Assembly (NCBI RefSeq): GCF_004959765.1
Contig: NZ_SJZD01000008.1
Coordinates: 62,001 to 126,000, forward strand
Reading direction: 5' to 3'
Length of the DNA stretch: 64,000 nucleotides
Origin: Flavobacterium sp. H122
GTDB taxonomy: Bacteria > Bacteroidota > Bacteroidia > Flavobacteriales > Flavobacteriaceae
Shown: piece after piece, positions 1-8,803 of the stretch
Layout of the letters: each line of letters opens with the position of its first letter
Position numbering within the stretch: the stretch's first letter is position 1
Program-made: the position numbers and the translations under genes
Notes under the pieces: generated by a model
Databases searched by the model: none
What the model saw: the letters and a program-made list of their open reading frames with translations, nothing else
Told to the model about the DNA's origin: nothing

Positions 1-223
1 GATACAAACGGATTCCTGCATCCAATCGGTCTTTAAGATATTTGCTGGGTTGGTCTCCATTGATTCCGGCACCGAAAATAATCCCGACGTTTGTTGTGGG
101 AATTTCTTTTTCGGAATTATAAATCAATGAGCCAGTTTCTTTTTTTACGTAAAAATTTACACAAACTACTACGGCCAGTCCAATTAATGAAGCAAAAGTG
201 ATTTTTTTGATATGTTTTTTCAA
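1..223 (-). CDS. SanA/YdcF-like (DUF218) membrane protein, N-terminal part
   Basis: Only the first 74 codons lie in the window; the C-terminus runs off the left edge. The start is a TTG at 221-223, chosen because an in-frame TAA lies two codons upstream. The N-terminus is basic (KKHIKK), followed by one hydrophobic segment (about residues 8-22), then a segment reading VGIIFGAGINGD and later YLKDRLDAG. That pattern (hydrophobic strand, G-AG, then R-DAG) fits the SanA/ElyC/YdcF family of membrane-anchored envelope proteins. The family call rests on a short fragment; substrate is unknown. Confidence 0.6.
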   Translation of the reverse strand, partial: MKKHIKKITFASLIGLAVVVCVNFYVKKETGSLIYNSEKEIPTTNVGIIFGAGINGDQPSKYLKDRLDAGIRLY

Positions 224-256
224 GGTATTTTATGCTTTAAATTCAATATTCTTATA

Positions 257-289
257 AAGCCCGTCTGATTTCATAAATCTGACAGGCTT
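257..289 (-). terminator. Imperfect hairpin after dcp
   Basis: Two 15-nt arms (257-271 and 275-289) pair except at two positions around a 3-nt loop, 12 nt past the dcp stop codon. The following U-tract on the minus strand is weak. Confidence 0.5.
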
Positions 290-301
290 AAAATACAGTC
301 A

Positions 302-2329
302 TTATATCAATCCCGCTCTCTTTAGTAAAGCTTCCGGTTTTGGTTCCTGTCCTCTGAATTTTTTGTATAAAGTCATAGGATGATCGGTTCCTCCTTGTGA
401 AAGAACATTGTTTTTAAATTTGTCAGCTACTTCTTTGTTGAAGATCCCGTTTTCCTGAAAATAGGCAAACGCATCGGCATCAAGTACTTCAGCCCATTTA
501 TAACTGTAATAGCCTGATGAGTAACCGCCCTGGAAGATATGTGAGAAAGAAGTGCTCATACAGTTTTCGGCTACATCAGGATATAATGTGGTGTTCTGCA
601 TCGACTCCTTTTCAAAAGTTTTTACGTTGGTAATTCCGCTTGGGTTTTGACCATGAAAATCCATATCCAATAAACCAAAGCTCAGCTGGCGTAATGTTGC
701 CATTCCTTCAAGAAAACTGGCACTTTCTTTAATTTTATTTACATATTCCTGTGGTATAACTTCGCCTGTTTGATAATGTTTCGCAAAAATTGCCAAAGCT
801 TCCGGCTCGTAGCACCAGTTTTCCATAACCTGACTTGGAAGTTCTACAAAATCCCAGAATACCGAAGTCCCGGATAGGCTAGGGTAGGTCGTATTGGCCA
901 ACATACCATGCAAGGCATGACCAAATTCATGGAACAATGTGGTAACCTCCTGGAAAGTCAGTAAAGAAGGTTTTGTAGGTGTGGGTTTAGTGAAATTGCA
1001 TACAATTGAAACATGAGGTCGCTCGTTTGTGCCATTTTGAACGTATTGGTGTTTGAATGAAGTCATCCAGGCTCCGTTGCGTTTTCCTTCTCTTGGAAAA
1101 TAATCAGAATAGAAAACAGCGACCAAATTCCCTTTCTCATCAGTTACTTCAAAAGTGTGAACGTCTTCGTGGTATTTATCGATGTCAAATACTTCTGTAA
1201 AAGTCAGACCAAATAATTTATTGGCTACTTCAAAAGCGCCAGCCTGTACTTTTTGCAGTTCAAAATAAGGTTTTAGTTTTTCGTCGTCTAAATTGAAAAG
1301 TTCCTGTTTTAATTTTTCAGAATAGTACACGCCATCCCATTTTTCCAACTGGTCGAAAGAGTCAGTTTTTTTGGCAAAAGATGTCAATTGTGCAAATTCT
1401 TTCTCTGCGGCAGGTTTGGCCTTAATTAATAAATCATTTAAAAATGATTTCACTTTTTCGGGCGTTTGTGCCATGCGTTCTTCCAGTACAAAATGGGCAT
1501 GAGTCTGGTAGCCTAATAGATTTGCTCTTTCATGTCTTAGATTTGCTATTTTGATTACGATGTCTTCGTTGTTGAAATCATTTTTCTGGAAACATTTTTT
1601 GCCATAGGCAATGGATAATTCTTTACGTAACTCTCTGTTTTCAGCATAGGTAACAAAAGGTAGATAGCTTGGCATGTTTAAAGTGAAAAGCCAGCCTTCT
1701 TTATTTTTGTTTTTTGCTAAGGCCTGAGCCGTTTCGATTGTGTCTTCAGGTAATCCTTTTAAGTCATTTTCATTAGTGATATGCAGTTCATAGTTGTTGG
1801 TCTCAGCCAAAGCGTTTTCGCCGAATTTTAAACTAAGTTTCGCCAATTCAGTATCAATTTCACGTAAACGTGATTTTTTTTCTTCAGGCAGTAAGGCACC
1901 GTTTCTTGTAAAAGCCTTATATTTCTTTTCTAATAAAGTATTTTGTTCAATCGATAGATCTAAAGCATCTTTTTGGTCATAAACTTTCTTGATCCGTTCA
2001 AAAAGTTCTTTGTTTAAAGTAATATCGTTGCTCAGTTCTGTCAGTAAAGGAGAAACTTCCTGCGCAATTTTTTGCATTTCATCAGAAGTTTCAGCAGAAT
2101 TCAAATTGAAAAAGATACTGGTAATCCTGTCTAATGTCTGTCCCGAAAACTCAAGGGTTTCAATAGTATTTTCAAATGTAGGTGCTTCGGTATTGTTTAC
2201 TACATCATCGATTTCTTTTTTTGTCAAAGCTATGCCTTCAATAATGGCAGGTTTATAATCTTTTAGCTCTATTGAGGCAAACGGAGCAGTATCATGTTTT
2301 GTTTGAAATTTATTAATCAGAATTTTCAT
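302..2329 (-). CDS. dcp: M3-family peptidyl-dipeptidase Dcp / oligopeptidase
   Basis: A 675-residue zinc metallopeptidase of family M3. The zinc site HEFGH is at residues 467-471, preceded by FQEVTTLF and followed by the family-typical ELPSQVMENW stretch about 30 residues later, which supplies the third ligand region. M3 enzymes degrade short peptides, Dcp releasing C-terminal dipeptides. No signal peptide is seen, so a cytoplasmic location is likely. Full length for the family (about 680). It lies downstream of purKE on the same strand but behind the purE terminator, so it is probably transcribed separately. Dcp versus oligopeptidase A specificity cannot be settled from motifs alone. Confidence 0.93.
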   Translation of the reverse strand: MKILINKFQTKHDTAPFASIELKDYKPAIIEGIALTKKEIDDVVNNTEAPTFENTIETLEFSGQTLDRITSIFFNLNSAETSDEMQKIAQEVSPLLTELSNDITLNKELFERIKKVYDQKDALDLSIEQNTLLEKKYKAFTRNGALLPEEKKSRLREIDTELAKLSLKFGENALAETNNYELHITNENDLKGLPEDTIETAQALAKNKNKEGWLFTLNMPSYLPFVTYAENRELRKELSIAYGKKCFQKNDFNNEDIVIKIANLRHERANLLGYQTHAHFVLEERMAQTPEKVKSFLNDLLIKAKPAAEKEFAQLTSFAKKTDSFDQLEKWDGVYYSEKLKQELFNLDDEKLKPYFELQKVQAGAFEVANKLFGLTFTEVFDIDKYHEDVHTFEVTDEKGNLVAVFYSDYFPREGKRNGAWMTSFKHQYVQNGTNERPHVSIVCNFTKPTPTKPSLLTFQEVTTLFHEFGHALHGMLANTTYPSLSGTSVFWDFVELPSQVMENWCYEPEALAIFAKHYQTGEVIPQEYVNKIKESASFLEGMATLRQLSFGLLDMDFHGQNPSGITNVKTFEKESMQNTTLYPDVAENCMSTSFSHIFQGGYSSGYYSYKWAEVLDADAFAYFQENGIFNKEVADKFKNNVLSQGGTDHPMTLYKKFRGQEPKPEALLKRAGLI

Positions 2330-2440
2330 AAATTTATGTATTTCGTCGATTTTTTTTGTAATATATCGAAATATGTTATAAGTTTGGTACCAAGATTTAG
2401 TGATAACTGTTAAAAGTCTAAAATATTTAAAATTTAAATA

Positions 2441-2470
2441 TTGATTTAACCCAATCGGTATTTATGTTTG
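2441..2470 (+). promoter_or_regulatory. Orphan promoter, TTG-N19-TATGTTTG
   Basis: TTG at 2441-2443 and TATGTTTG at 2463-2470, spaced 19 nt, an exact match to the Bacteroidota promoter form. No plus-strand gene follows; a terminator-like hairpin begins 10 nt downstream. Confidence 0.5.
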
Positions 2471-2479
2471 TGTTACTTT

Positions 2480-2510
2480 AAAGCTCCAAATACCACTGGA
2501 GCTTTTTTCT
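2480..2510 (+). terminator. Hairpin with U-tract, plus strand
   Basis: Arms AAAGCTCCA (2480-2488) and TGGAGCTTT (2497-2505) with an 8-nt loop, then a T-rich tract. It sits directly behind the orphan promoter and points away from dcp, so it ends no visible gene; it may end a very short RNA. Confidence 0.6.
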
Positions 2511-2539
2511 TTTGCTAAAATAAAAAATATCCCAAATAA

Positions 2540-2564
2540 AAAATCCCGATTCAATCGGGATTTT
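2540..2564 (-). terminator. purKE terminator
   Basis: Perfect 11-bp stem (arms 2540-2550 and 2554-2564, loop TCA) immediately after the purE stop codon, followed on the minus strand by TTTTTATTT. Confidence 0.85.
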
Positions 2565-2565
2565 A

Positions 2566-3051
2566 TTATTTTTTTAAATTTTCTGAGGCATTTAAAACAG
2601 CCTGTTTTAACCTTTCCTTGTAATCTATGATTTTTTTAAGAACAGATTCATTTTGTGAACCGATAATCTGAGCGGCCAAAATTCCGGCATTTTTTGCTCC
2701 GTTTAATGCCACAGTGGCAACGGGAACACCGCCCGGCATTTGTAAAATTGACAATACCGAATCCCACCCGTCAATAGAATTACTTGATTTAACCGGTACG
2801 CCTATAACTGGTAACGGACTCATACTCGCTACCATTCCCGGTAAATGTGCTGCGCCACCGGCACCCGCAATGATTACAGCAATACCTCTTTTGTGGGCAT
2901 TTTGGCTGAAATCAAATAATTTTTCCGGTGTACGGTGTGCAGAAACGATATCAACTTCTGTTTCGATTCCAAATTCTGCTAATATATTTATGGCATCCTG
3001 CATGACCGGCATGTCAGATACACTTCCCATTACGATGGCTACTTTACTCAT
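2566..3051 (-). CDS. purE: N5-carboxyaminoimidazole ribonucleotide mutase PurE
   Basis: Class I PurE, 161 residues, the usual length. It interconverts N5-CAIR (made by PurK) and CAIR in purine synthesis. Visible family motifs are MGSVSDMPVM near the N-terminus, SAHRTP around residue 40, with the catalytic His, and GAGGAAHLPGM around residue 65. It follows purK with a 34-nt gap on the same strand and ends at a strong hairpin terminator, so the two form a purKE operon. The presence of PurK supports the bacterial class I mutase rather than the class II carboxylase. Confidence 0.97.
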   Translation of the reverse strand: MSKVAIVMGSVSDMPVMQDAINILAEFGIETEVDIVSAHRTPEKLFDFSQNAHKRGIAVIIAGAGGAAHLPGMVASMSPLPVIGVPVKSSNSIDGWDSVLSILQMPGGVPVATVALNGAKNAGILAAQIIGSQNESVLKKIIDYKERLKQAVLNASENLKK

Positions 3052-3085
3052 TGTGTTTTTGGTTATTCGTTTATTTGAAATTAGC

Positions 3086-4243
3086 TTACTGAATACTGAT
3101 CACTCTAATGCTGTTCTTTACTTCCTCGGCAATTCGTCTTGCTTCACTCATGTCTTCATTGACTATTGTTACGTGCCCCATTTTACGAAATGGTCTTGTT
3201 TCTCTTTTACCGTAGATATGTGGAGTTACTCCGTCGATAGCCATGATTTTTTCAATGTTTTCATAGACTACTTGTCCCGAATGACCTTCTTCGCCAACTA
3301 AATTCACCATAATTCCGGCTACTTTACTGTTGGTATTTCCTAAAGGTAAATCCAGAATTGCTCTTAAATGCTGTTCGAATTGCGAAGTGTAACTCGCTTC
3401 AATACTGTAATGACCTGAGTTGTGCGGACGCGGAGCGACTTCATTTACTAAAATTTGATCGTCTTCCGTTTGGAACATTTCCACTGCTAACAAGCCTACA
3501 TGGTTCATTGACTCGGAAACTTTTAGGGCAACTTCCTGTGCTTTTTTTGCTACTTTGTCACTGATTCTTGCCGGGCAAATTGTGTATTCTACCTGATTGG
3601 CTTCCGGATGAAATTCCATTTCTACTACCGGATAGGTTTTTATTTCGCCTTTTGGACTGCGGGCTACAATCACGGCCAATTCATTTTTAAAAGGAACTAA
3701 AGCCTCGGCAATACATTCCAGTTCGGGAAGTCCAATTAAGTCTAAAGTGGAACGTACAATTTTCACTCCGTTTCCATCGTATCCGCCTTGTGCGCTTTTC
3801 CAGACAAAAGGGAAATCCAGTTCATTGTTTTCCAATGCCTTTTTTAAAGCGGAAAGTTCTATGAATCTTGTGTGGGCTGAGGTTGGAATGTTATTTTCTT
3901 TATAAAAGTCTTTTTGTCTTCCTTTGTTTTGGATTAAACGTAACGTTTTAGGGGATGGATAAACAGGAAGTCCTTCATTCTCTAATTTTTCTAAAGCATC
4001 AAGATTGACATTTTCGATTTCAATGGTTAGCAAATCAACCATTTTTCCAAATTGGTAAACGGTTTCAAATTCTAACAGACTTCCATTGTAAAAAGTGTTG
4101 CAGGCAAATCTTGCCGGAGCTTCTTCGCTGGGGTCTAAGACTAAAGTTTGAATGTCGAATTTTCGGGTTTCCGTCAGCAGCATTTTGCCTAATTGACCAC
4201 CGCCCAGGATACCTAGTTTAAAATCAGAAGAAAAATAATTCAT
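3086..4243 (-). CDS. purK: N5-carboxyaminoimidazole ribonucleotide synthase PurK
   Basis: ATP-grasp enzyme of 385 residues that carboxylates AIR with bicarbonate and ATP to give N5-CAIR, the PurE substrate. The N-terminus LGILGGGQLGKML is the pre-ATP-grasp signature; FVWKSAQGGYDGNGV is the ATP-grasp lysine and glycine loop; VNEVAPRPHNSGHYS is the conserved C-terminal half of the active site. First gene of purKE; a consensus promoter lies 24 nt upstream of its ATG. Confidence 0.97.
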   Translation of the reverse strand: MNYFSSDFKLGILGGGQLGKMLLTETRKFDIQTLVLDPSEEAPARFACNTFYNGSLLEFETVYQFGKMVDLLTIEIENVNLDALEKLENEGLPVYPSPKTLRLIQNKGRQKDFYKENNIPTSAHTRFIELSALKKALENNELDFPFVWKSAQGGYDGNGVKIVRSTLDLIGLPELECIAEALVPFKNELAVIVARSPKGEIKTYPVVEMEFHPEANQVEYTICPARISDKVAKKAQEVALKVSESMNHVGLLAVEMFQTEDDQILVNEVAPRPHNSGHYSIEASYTSQFEQHLRAILDLPLGNTNSKVAGIMVNLVGEEGHSGQVVYENIEKIMAIDGVTPHIYGKRETRPFRKMGHVTIVNEDMSEARRIAEEVKNSIRVISIQ

Positions 4244-4266
4244 TGCAGTTGTTGTGTTGTGTGGGG

Positions 4267-4296
4267 CAAAGATAAATAAACCTGATAGGTTTTCAA
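4267..4296 (-). promoter_or_regulatory. purK promoter, TTG-N19-TATCTTTG
   Basis: On the minus strand, TTG at 4296-4294 and TATCTTTG at 4274-4267 are spaced 19 nt, an exact Bacteroidota promoter match, 23 nt before the purK start. Confidence 0.8.
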
Positions 4297-4321
4297 AACG
4301 TTAAGAATTCTCTTTCCTGTT

Positions 4322-4357
4322 AAAAAAAACAACCCCAGTAGGTCTTGATACTGGGGT
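4322..4357 (-). terminator. Terminator between the 182-aa gene and purK
   Basis: Arms ACCCCAGTA (4332-4340) and TACTGGGGT (4349-4357), followed on the minus strand by TTG and eight T. It lies about 160 nt beyond the stop of the upstream gene and before the purK promoter. Confidence 0.75.
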
Positions 4358-4514
4358 GTGTTATTAAAGACGACTTTGGGTTAAAAAGGTTCTTTAAAAG
4401 GTTAAGTAGGTATTTATGATAAATTGTAATCCAATCAAAATTTAAGTAAGAAACTACTTATACAAATGTAGGGTGTGTATTTTATTTAGAGTTACGGAAA
4501 AACCGCATGATTTG

Positions 4515-5063
4515 TTAAATTTTCAATTTTTTTAAAAGCATCCTTGTAGCGGCTTGATAAGCAGCGCTGTGTGTAGAGTAATCCTGCTGGATTATCGTTT
4601 TAATTTCAGGATGAACCCAATCGTGTTTTTTTCCTAAAACAAAAAGTGCGCGCATGGCATATACTTTTGCAGCGACTTTTTCATCGCGTATAAGCCAGTC
4701 AAAACAGGTTTCTATGATTTGTGTTTCATGATTTTGAGTTAGTGAAATTCCATTGGAACGATGATTGCTTTTGGCTAAAAACAAACAGATTCTGGAAGCC
4801 GATCTAATTGCTGAATCATTGGTCAGGCTGGGTATGATTTCGCAAAATTCATCAATAAAAGGAGTGAAGACTTTTAATTTTTTCTCGCAAACCAATTCTA
4901 AAACCCAAAACGCCTTAAAATGGTTTTTGTCTTTTGTATTTAAAGCGATAGTAATTAATTCCGGCAGGAATTCCGGCTTGCGTAATATTAAATTTCTGTT
5001 CTTTTCTCTGTCGGCTCTATAAGCCATACAAGCCTCTACCTGTTTGTAAAAATCAGTTTTCAT
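4515..5063 (-). CDS. Helical-repeat (HEAT-like) protein of unknown function
   Basis: A 182-residue soluble protein built almost wholly of predicted amphipathic helices (for example FLPELITIALNTKDKNHFKA, AAKVYAMRALFVLGKKHDW and AAYQAATRMLLKKL), which suggests a HEAT/ARM-type solenoid. No catalytic motif, signal peptide or membrane segment is visible. It is divergent from hpt, with an 82-nt spacer. I recall similar flavobacterial proteins sometimes carrying the label adenylosuccinate lyase, but nothing here looks like that enzyme. Real gene likely; function unknown. Confidence 0.8.
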   Translation of the reverse strand: MKTDFYKQVEACMAYRADREKNRNLILRKPEFLPELITIALNTKDKNHFKAFWVLELVCEKKLKVFTPFIDEFCEIIPSLTNDSAIRSASRICLFLAKSNHRSNGISLTQNHETQIIETCFDWLIRDEKVAAKVYAMRALFVLGKKHDWVHPEIKTIIQQDYSTHSAAYQAATRMLLKKLKI

Positions 5064-5105
5064 TTTTCAAAAATAAAAAATTCTTTACTCTGAACCTGAA
5101 TTTAT

Positions 5106-5113
5106 TATCTTTG
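5106..5113 (+). promoter_or_regulatory. hpt promoter -7 element TATCTTTG
   Basis: Exact TAnnTTTG match 32 nt before the hpt ATG. The expected -33 position reads TTT rather than TTG, so the match is partial. Confidence 0.5.
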
Positions 5114-5145
5114 CCGTTTATTTCAAACACAACTAAAAAAACAAA

Positions 5146-5679
5146 ATGGAGATTAAATTACATGATAAGTATTTTAAACCCTTTATAGAATCACAGGAAT
5201 TGGATTTTGCAATTGCTAATATGGCAAAGCAGATTGAGGATGATTTTCAGGATGATGTGCCTGTTTTTATTGGGGTCTTAAACGGATCTTTTATGGTAAT
5301 GTCTGATTTGATGAAGCATTATAATGCACCATGTGAAGTGTCTTTTGTTAAGATGGCTTCGTATGAAGGTACTCAGACTACTAATGAAGTAAAGCAGTTG
5401 ATAGGTTTAAGCCAGAGTCTTGAAGGTAGAAGCGTAATCGTAGTTGAAGATATCGTAGATACAGGAAATACTATCGAAGAATTAAAAAATATCTTTAAAG
5501 AACAAAATGTAAAGCATTTTAAAATAGCTACATTGTTTTTCAAGCCTGATGCTTATAAAAAAGACATCAAGCTGGATTATGTAGGTATCAGGATTCCTGA
5601 TAAATTCATTGTAGGCTTTGGATTAGACTATGATGGTTTGGGAAGGAATTTAAAAGATGTTTACCAATTGTCAGAATAA
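5146..5679 (+). CDS. hpt: Hypoxanthine phosphoribosyltransferase
   Basis: Type I phosphoribosyltransferase of 177 residues for purine salvage (hypoxanthine or guanine plus PRPP to IMP or GMP). The PRPP loop is VVEDIVDTGNT (about residues 102-112); upstream VFIGVLNGSFMVMSDL is the first substrate loop, and the C-terminal VGFGLDYDGLGRN is the base-binding region. It is followed 50 nt later by adk, making a nucleotide salvage and energy pair. Confidence 0.96.
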   Translation: MEIKLHDKYFKPFIESQELDFAIANMAKQIEDDFQDDVPVFIGVLNGSFMVMSDLMKHYNAPCEVSFVKMASYEGTQTTNEVKQLIGLSQSLEGRSVIVVEDIVDTGNTIEELKNIFKEQNVKHFKIATLFFKPDAYKKDIKLDYVGIRIPDKFIVGFGLDYDGLGRNLKDVYQLSE

Positions 5680-5729
5680 ACAGAGAACCAATTTACAATT
5701 CATAATTTATAACTCATATTTTAGTAAGA

Positions 5730-6302
5730 ATGATCAATATTGTTCTTTTCGGGAAACCTGGTGCGGGTAAAGGCACACAAGCAGAATTTTTAAAAGAAAA
5801 ATACAATCTGACACATTTGTCTACAGGGGATATTTTTCGCTTTAATATCAAAAATGACACTGATTTAGGGAGACTGGCAAAAACTTACATGGATAAGGGA
5901 GATTTAGTGCCGGACGAAGTGACTATACAAATGTTGCAGAGTGAAGTAGATAAGAATCCTGATTCAGCAGGCTTTTTGTTTGATGGTTTTCCCAGAACAA
6001 TTTCACAAGCACAGGCTTTAGATGCTTTTTTAGCGTCTAAAAATCAGGAAATAACAGCAACAATTGCTCTTGATGCTGATGATGAAATTTTAGTCGAGCG
6101 TTTGCTGGAAAGAGGAAAAACTTCCGGCCGTGCAGATGACCAGGATGAAGAAAAAATTAGAAACCGTTATCAGGAATACAATGAAAAAACAGCTCCTTTG
6201 ATTGATTATTACAATCAGCAAGGTAAGTTTTATTCGGTAAACGGGATTGGTGCTATTATTGAAATCACTGAACGTTTAAGTCAAGTTATAGAAAGTTTGT
6301 AG
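5730..6302 (+). CDS. adk: Adenylate kinase
   Basis: A 190-residue kinase of the short type, interconverting AMP plus ATP with two ADP. The P-loop is GKPGAGKGTQ (residues 8-17), followed by the AMP-site THLSTGDIFR and DGFPRT segments; RGKTSGRADDQDEEKIRNR is the LID/arginine region, without the zinc-binding LID seen in long forms. Cytoplasmic. It follows hpt and probably shares its transcript. Confidence 0.97.
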   Translation: MINIVLFGKPGAGKGTQAEFLKEKYNLTHLSTGDIFRFNIKNDTDLGRLAKTYMDKGDLVPDEVTIQMLQSEVDKNPDSAGFLFDGFPRTISQAQALDAFLASKNQEITATIALDADDEILVERLLERGKTSGRADDQDEEKIRNRYQEYNEKTAPLIDYYNQQGKFYSVNGIGAIIEITERLSQVIESL

Positions 6303-6391
6303 TTTGCAGTTAATAGTACTTCGGAAATAATTTTTTAAATTAGTATTCAACTATTAATTGTCAACCATAAACAAACGAACAAATAAAATAA

Positions 6392-7675
6392 ATGGAAATA
6401 GTCATAATTTTCTTGCTGATTCTGTTAAATGGAGTTTTTTCCATGTCAGAAATCGCACTCATATCAGCAAGAAAAAACAGGCTGGAAACAGCTGCCAAAA
6501 AAGGCAATACGAGTGCGAGAACAGCTTTGGATCTGGCAAATTCGCCAAATCGATTTTTATCAACTGTTCAAATTGGTATTACGCTGATAGGTATCTTAAC
6601 CGGTATTTATTCAGGTAATAAAATAACTCACGATGTACAGGCATTTTTTGCAGGTTACCCGTTAACAGCTCCTTATTCAAGTAGTTTGGGAACAGGGCTA
6701 GTTGTGGTGGTACTGACTTTTTTCTCTTTGGTTTTAGGGGAATTGTTGCCTAAGCGTATTGGGTTGAATTATCCGGAAACCATTGCAAAAGCGGTTGCAC
6801 TGCCTATGAAAGTGGTTTCTATAGTCACGGCACCTTTTATTTGGCTATTGACTCATTCTACTGATTTTGTTTTGAATATTCTGAATATTAAGCCAACAGC
6901 TGACGGAAAAGTAACCGAAGAAGAAATCAAAGCAATTATTAAAGAAGGAACTGAAGGTGGTGAAGTTCAGGAGATTGAACAGGATATTGTGGAACGTGTG
7001 TTTCATATTGGAGACAGAAAAGTGAATTCTTTAATGACCCACCGTAAATCCTTGGTTTATCTTTCGTTGGAAGATGATATAAAAACATTAAAAAATCAGG
7101 TTTTAGAAGAGCTTCATTCTATTTATCCTGTTTGTGAAGATAATCTGGATAATGTTGTAGGAGTTGTTTTTCTTAAAGATTTATTCGCAAGCTTTGAAAA
7201 AGGAGGAAACTTCGATTTGAAAGCAATTTCAAAAGAGCCGGTTTATTTTATCGAACACACTTCGGCTTATAAAGCATTGGAAATATTCAAAAAGTCCAAA
7301 GTTCATTATGCTTTTGTTACGGATGAATATGGAGTTTTGCAGGGAATAATTACATTAAATGATATTCTTGAAGCTTTAGTAGGTGATGCAGCTGAGTTTT
7401 ATGAAGAAGAGTTTCAATTGATTGCCCGTGAAGACGGTACTTGGTTAGTAGACGGACATTATTCACTGCATGATTTCCTTACTTATTTTGATATGGATGA
7501 TTTAATTAATGATTATGAAGTTACTACAGTGAGCGGATTAATTATGACCGAATTGGATTCCATCCCGAAAGTAGGTGAAAAACTGATTTGGAATAAAATG
7601 GAGTTGGAAGTAATAGATATGGATGGTGTTAAAATTGATAAAGTTTTAGTGCGTTCATTGAAAGAAATAAATTAA
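6392..7675 (+). CDS. CorC/CNNM-type membrane protein (DUF21, CBS pair, CorC_HlyC)
   Basis: A 427-residue inner-membrane protein. Residues 1 to about 190 hold four hydrophobic segments with the DUF21 opening NGVFSMSEIALISARKNR and TVQIGITLIGILTG; about 205-330 is a CBS-domain pair (ending YGVLQGIITLNDILEALVGD), and about 340-427 is the CorC_HlyC domain. Older annotations call this family hemolysin; characterised relatives transport or regulate Mg2+ or Co2+. GldE of the gliding machinery is a relative, but no gldD lies nearby. Ion specificity is not readable here. Confidence 0.9.
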   Translation: MEIVIIFLLILLNGVFSMSEIALISARKNRLETAAKKGNTSARTALDLANSPNRFLSTVQIGITLIGILTGIYSGNKITHDVQAFFAGYPLTAPYSSSLGTGLVVVVLTFFSLVLGELLPKRIGLNYPETIAKAVALPMKVVSIVTAPFIWLLTHSTDFVLNILNIKPTADGKVTEEEIKAIIKEGTEGGEVQEIEQDIVERVFHIGDRKVNSLMTHRKSLVYLSLEDDIKTLKNQVLEELHSIYPVCEDNLDNVVGVVFLKDLFASFEKGGNFDLKAISKEPVYFIEHTSAYKALEIFKKSKVHYAFVTDEYGVLQGIITLNDILEALVGDAAEFYEEEFQLIAREDGTWLVDGHYSLHDFLTYFDMDDLINDYEVTTVSGLIMTELDSIPKVGEKLIWNKMELEVIDMDGVKIDKVLVRSLKEIN

Positions 7676-7684
7676 AATTAAAGC

Positions 7685-7730
7685 CAAAAGTCAAAAAGCA
7701 TATGATTTAACTATTGCCTTTTGACTTTTG
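7685..7730 (+). repeat. 12-bp inverted repeat between the CorC gene and obg
   Basis: CAAAAGTCAAAA (7685-7696) is the exact reverse complement of TTTTGACTTTTG (7719-7730), with a 22-nt loop. No U-tract follows, so a terminator is unlikely. Confidence 0.6.
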
Positions 7731-7747
7731 CCTAATGACTAGGAATA

Positions 7748-8749
7748 ATGACAGAAGGGAATTTTGTAGATTACGTAAAAATATATGCTTCATCGGGTAA
7801 GGGAGGAAAAGGATCTTCTCACTTACACCGTGAAAAATTCATTGAAAAAGGTGGGCCTGACGGAGGTGACGGTGGTCGTGGAGGTCACGTGATTTTAGTT
7901 GGAAATAAAAACTTATGGACTTTATTTCATCTGAAATTTTTGCGTCATGTAAAAGCCGGTCATGGAGGAGACGGAGGAAGTTCCCGTTCTACAGGACATG
8001 ACGGTGAGGATAAATATGTTGAAGTGCCGCTGGGGACAGTGGTAAGAGATAAAGACACAGATGAGATTTTATTCGAAATCACGGAACACGGAGAAGAACG
8101 AATTCTTGTAAAAGGAGGAAAGGGAGGTTTAGGAAACTGGCATTTCAGAAGTGCTACCAACCAAACACCTCGCTATGCACAACCAGGTATGCCGGGAGAA
8201 GAGCTGGATATAACACTGGAACTAAAAGTTTTGGCAGATGTAGGGTTAGTGGGATTCCCTAACGCAGGTAAATCAACATTATTGTCTGTGTTGACTTCAG
8301 CGAAACCCAAAATTGCAGATTATCCGTTTACTACATTAAAACCTAATTTAGGGATTGTTGCCTATCGTGATTATCAGTCATTTGTAATTGCTGATATTCC
8401 CGGAATTATTGAAGGGGCTGCAGAAGGTCGTGGTTTAGGGCATTACTTTTTGCGTCATATTGAGCGTAATTCAACATTGTTGTTTTTAATTCCTGCAGAT
8501 GCAGATGATATTAAAGAGCAGTACGATATTTTGCTTGATGAATTACGTCGTTACAACCCTGAATTGCTGGATAAAGATAGATTGGTTGTCATTTCAAAAT
8601 GCGATATGCTTGATGATGAACTAAAAGCAGAAATGAAAGAGCAATTAGACAAAGATTTTAAAGGTATTCAGTACCTTTTTATATCTTCTGTTGCACAGCA
8701 GGGGCTTACGGAATTAAAAGATAAATTATGGCAAATGCTTAATACGTAA
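7748..8749 (+). CDS. obg: Obg-family GTPase
   Basis: A 333-residue GTPase involved in 50S ribosome assembly. Residues 1 to about 158 form the glycine-rich Obg domain ([24 protein letters not shown]); the G domain follows with GFPNAGKST (G1), [16 protein letters not shown] (G3) and SKCD (G4). It ends just after the G domain, so the C-terminal OCT domain found in some Gram-positive Obg proteins is absent, as is usual in this phylum. Its 3' side carries only a weak hairpin at 8756-8778. Confidence 0.97.
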   Translation: MTEGNFVDYVKIYASSGKGGKGSSHLHREKFIEKGGPDGGDGGRGGHVILVGNKNLWTLFHLKFLRHVKAGHGGDGGSSRSTGHDGEDKYVEVPLGTVVRDKDTDEILFEITEHGEERILVKGGKGGLGNWHFRSATNQTPRYAQPGMPGEELDITLELKVLADVGLVGFPNAGKSTLLSVLTSAKPKIADYPFTTLKPNLGIVAYRDYQSFVIADIPGIIEGAAEGRGLGHYFLRHIERNSTLLFLIPADADDIKEQYDILLDELRRYNPELLDKDRLVVISKCDMLDDELKAEMKEQLDKDFKGIQYLFISSVAQQGLTELKDKLWQMLNT

Positions 8750-8755
8750 AATAAA

Positions 8756-8778
8756 TCCCGCAATTGCGGTATTCTTTT
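8756..8778 (+). terminator. Weak hairpin after obg
   Basis: The palindrome CCGCAATTGCGG (8758-8769) is followed by TATTCTTTT. The usable stem is short (4 bp plus AATT loop), so termination would be weak. Confidence 0.35.
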
Positions 8779-8803
8779 ATATTTACATACTAAAAACTTT
8801 ATT

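Noticed and set aside
2714..3301. Plus-strand open frame across purE and purK
   Set aside because: It is the antisense shadow of two well-identified genes, with no coding character.
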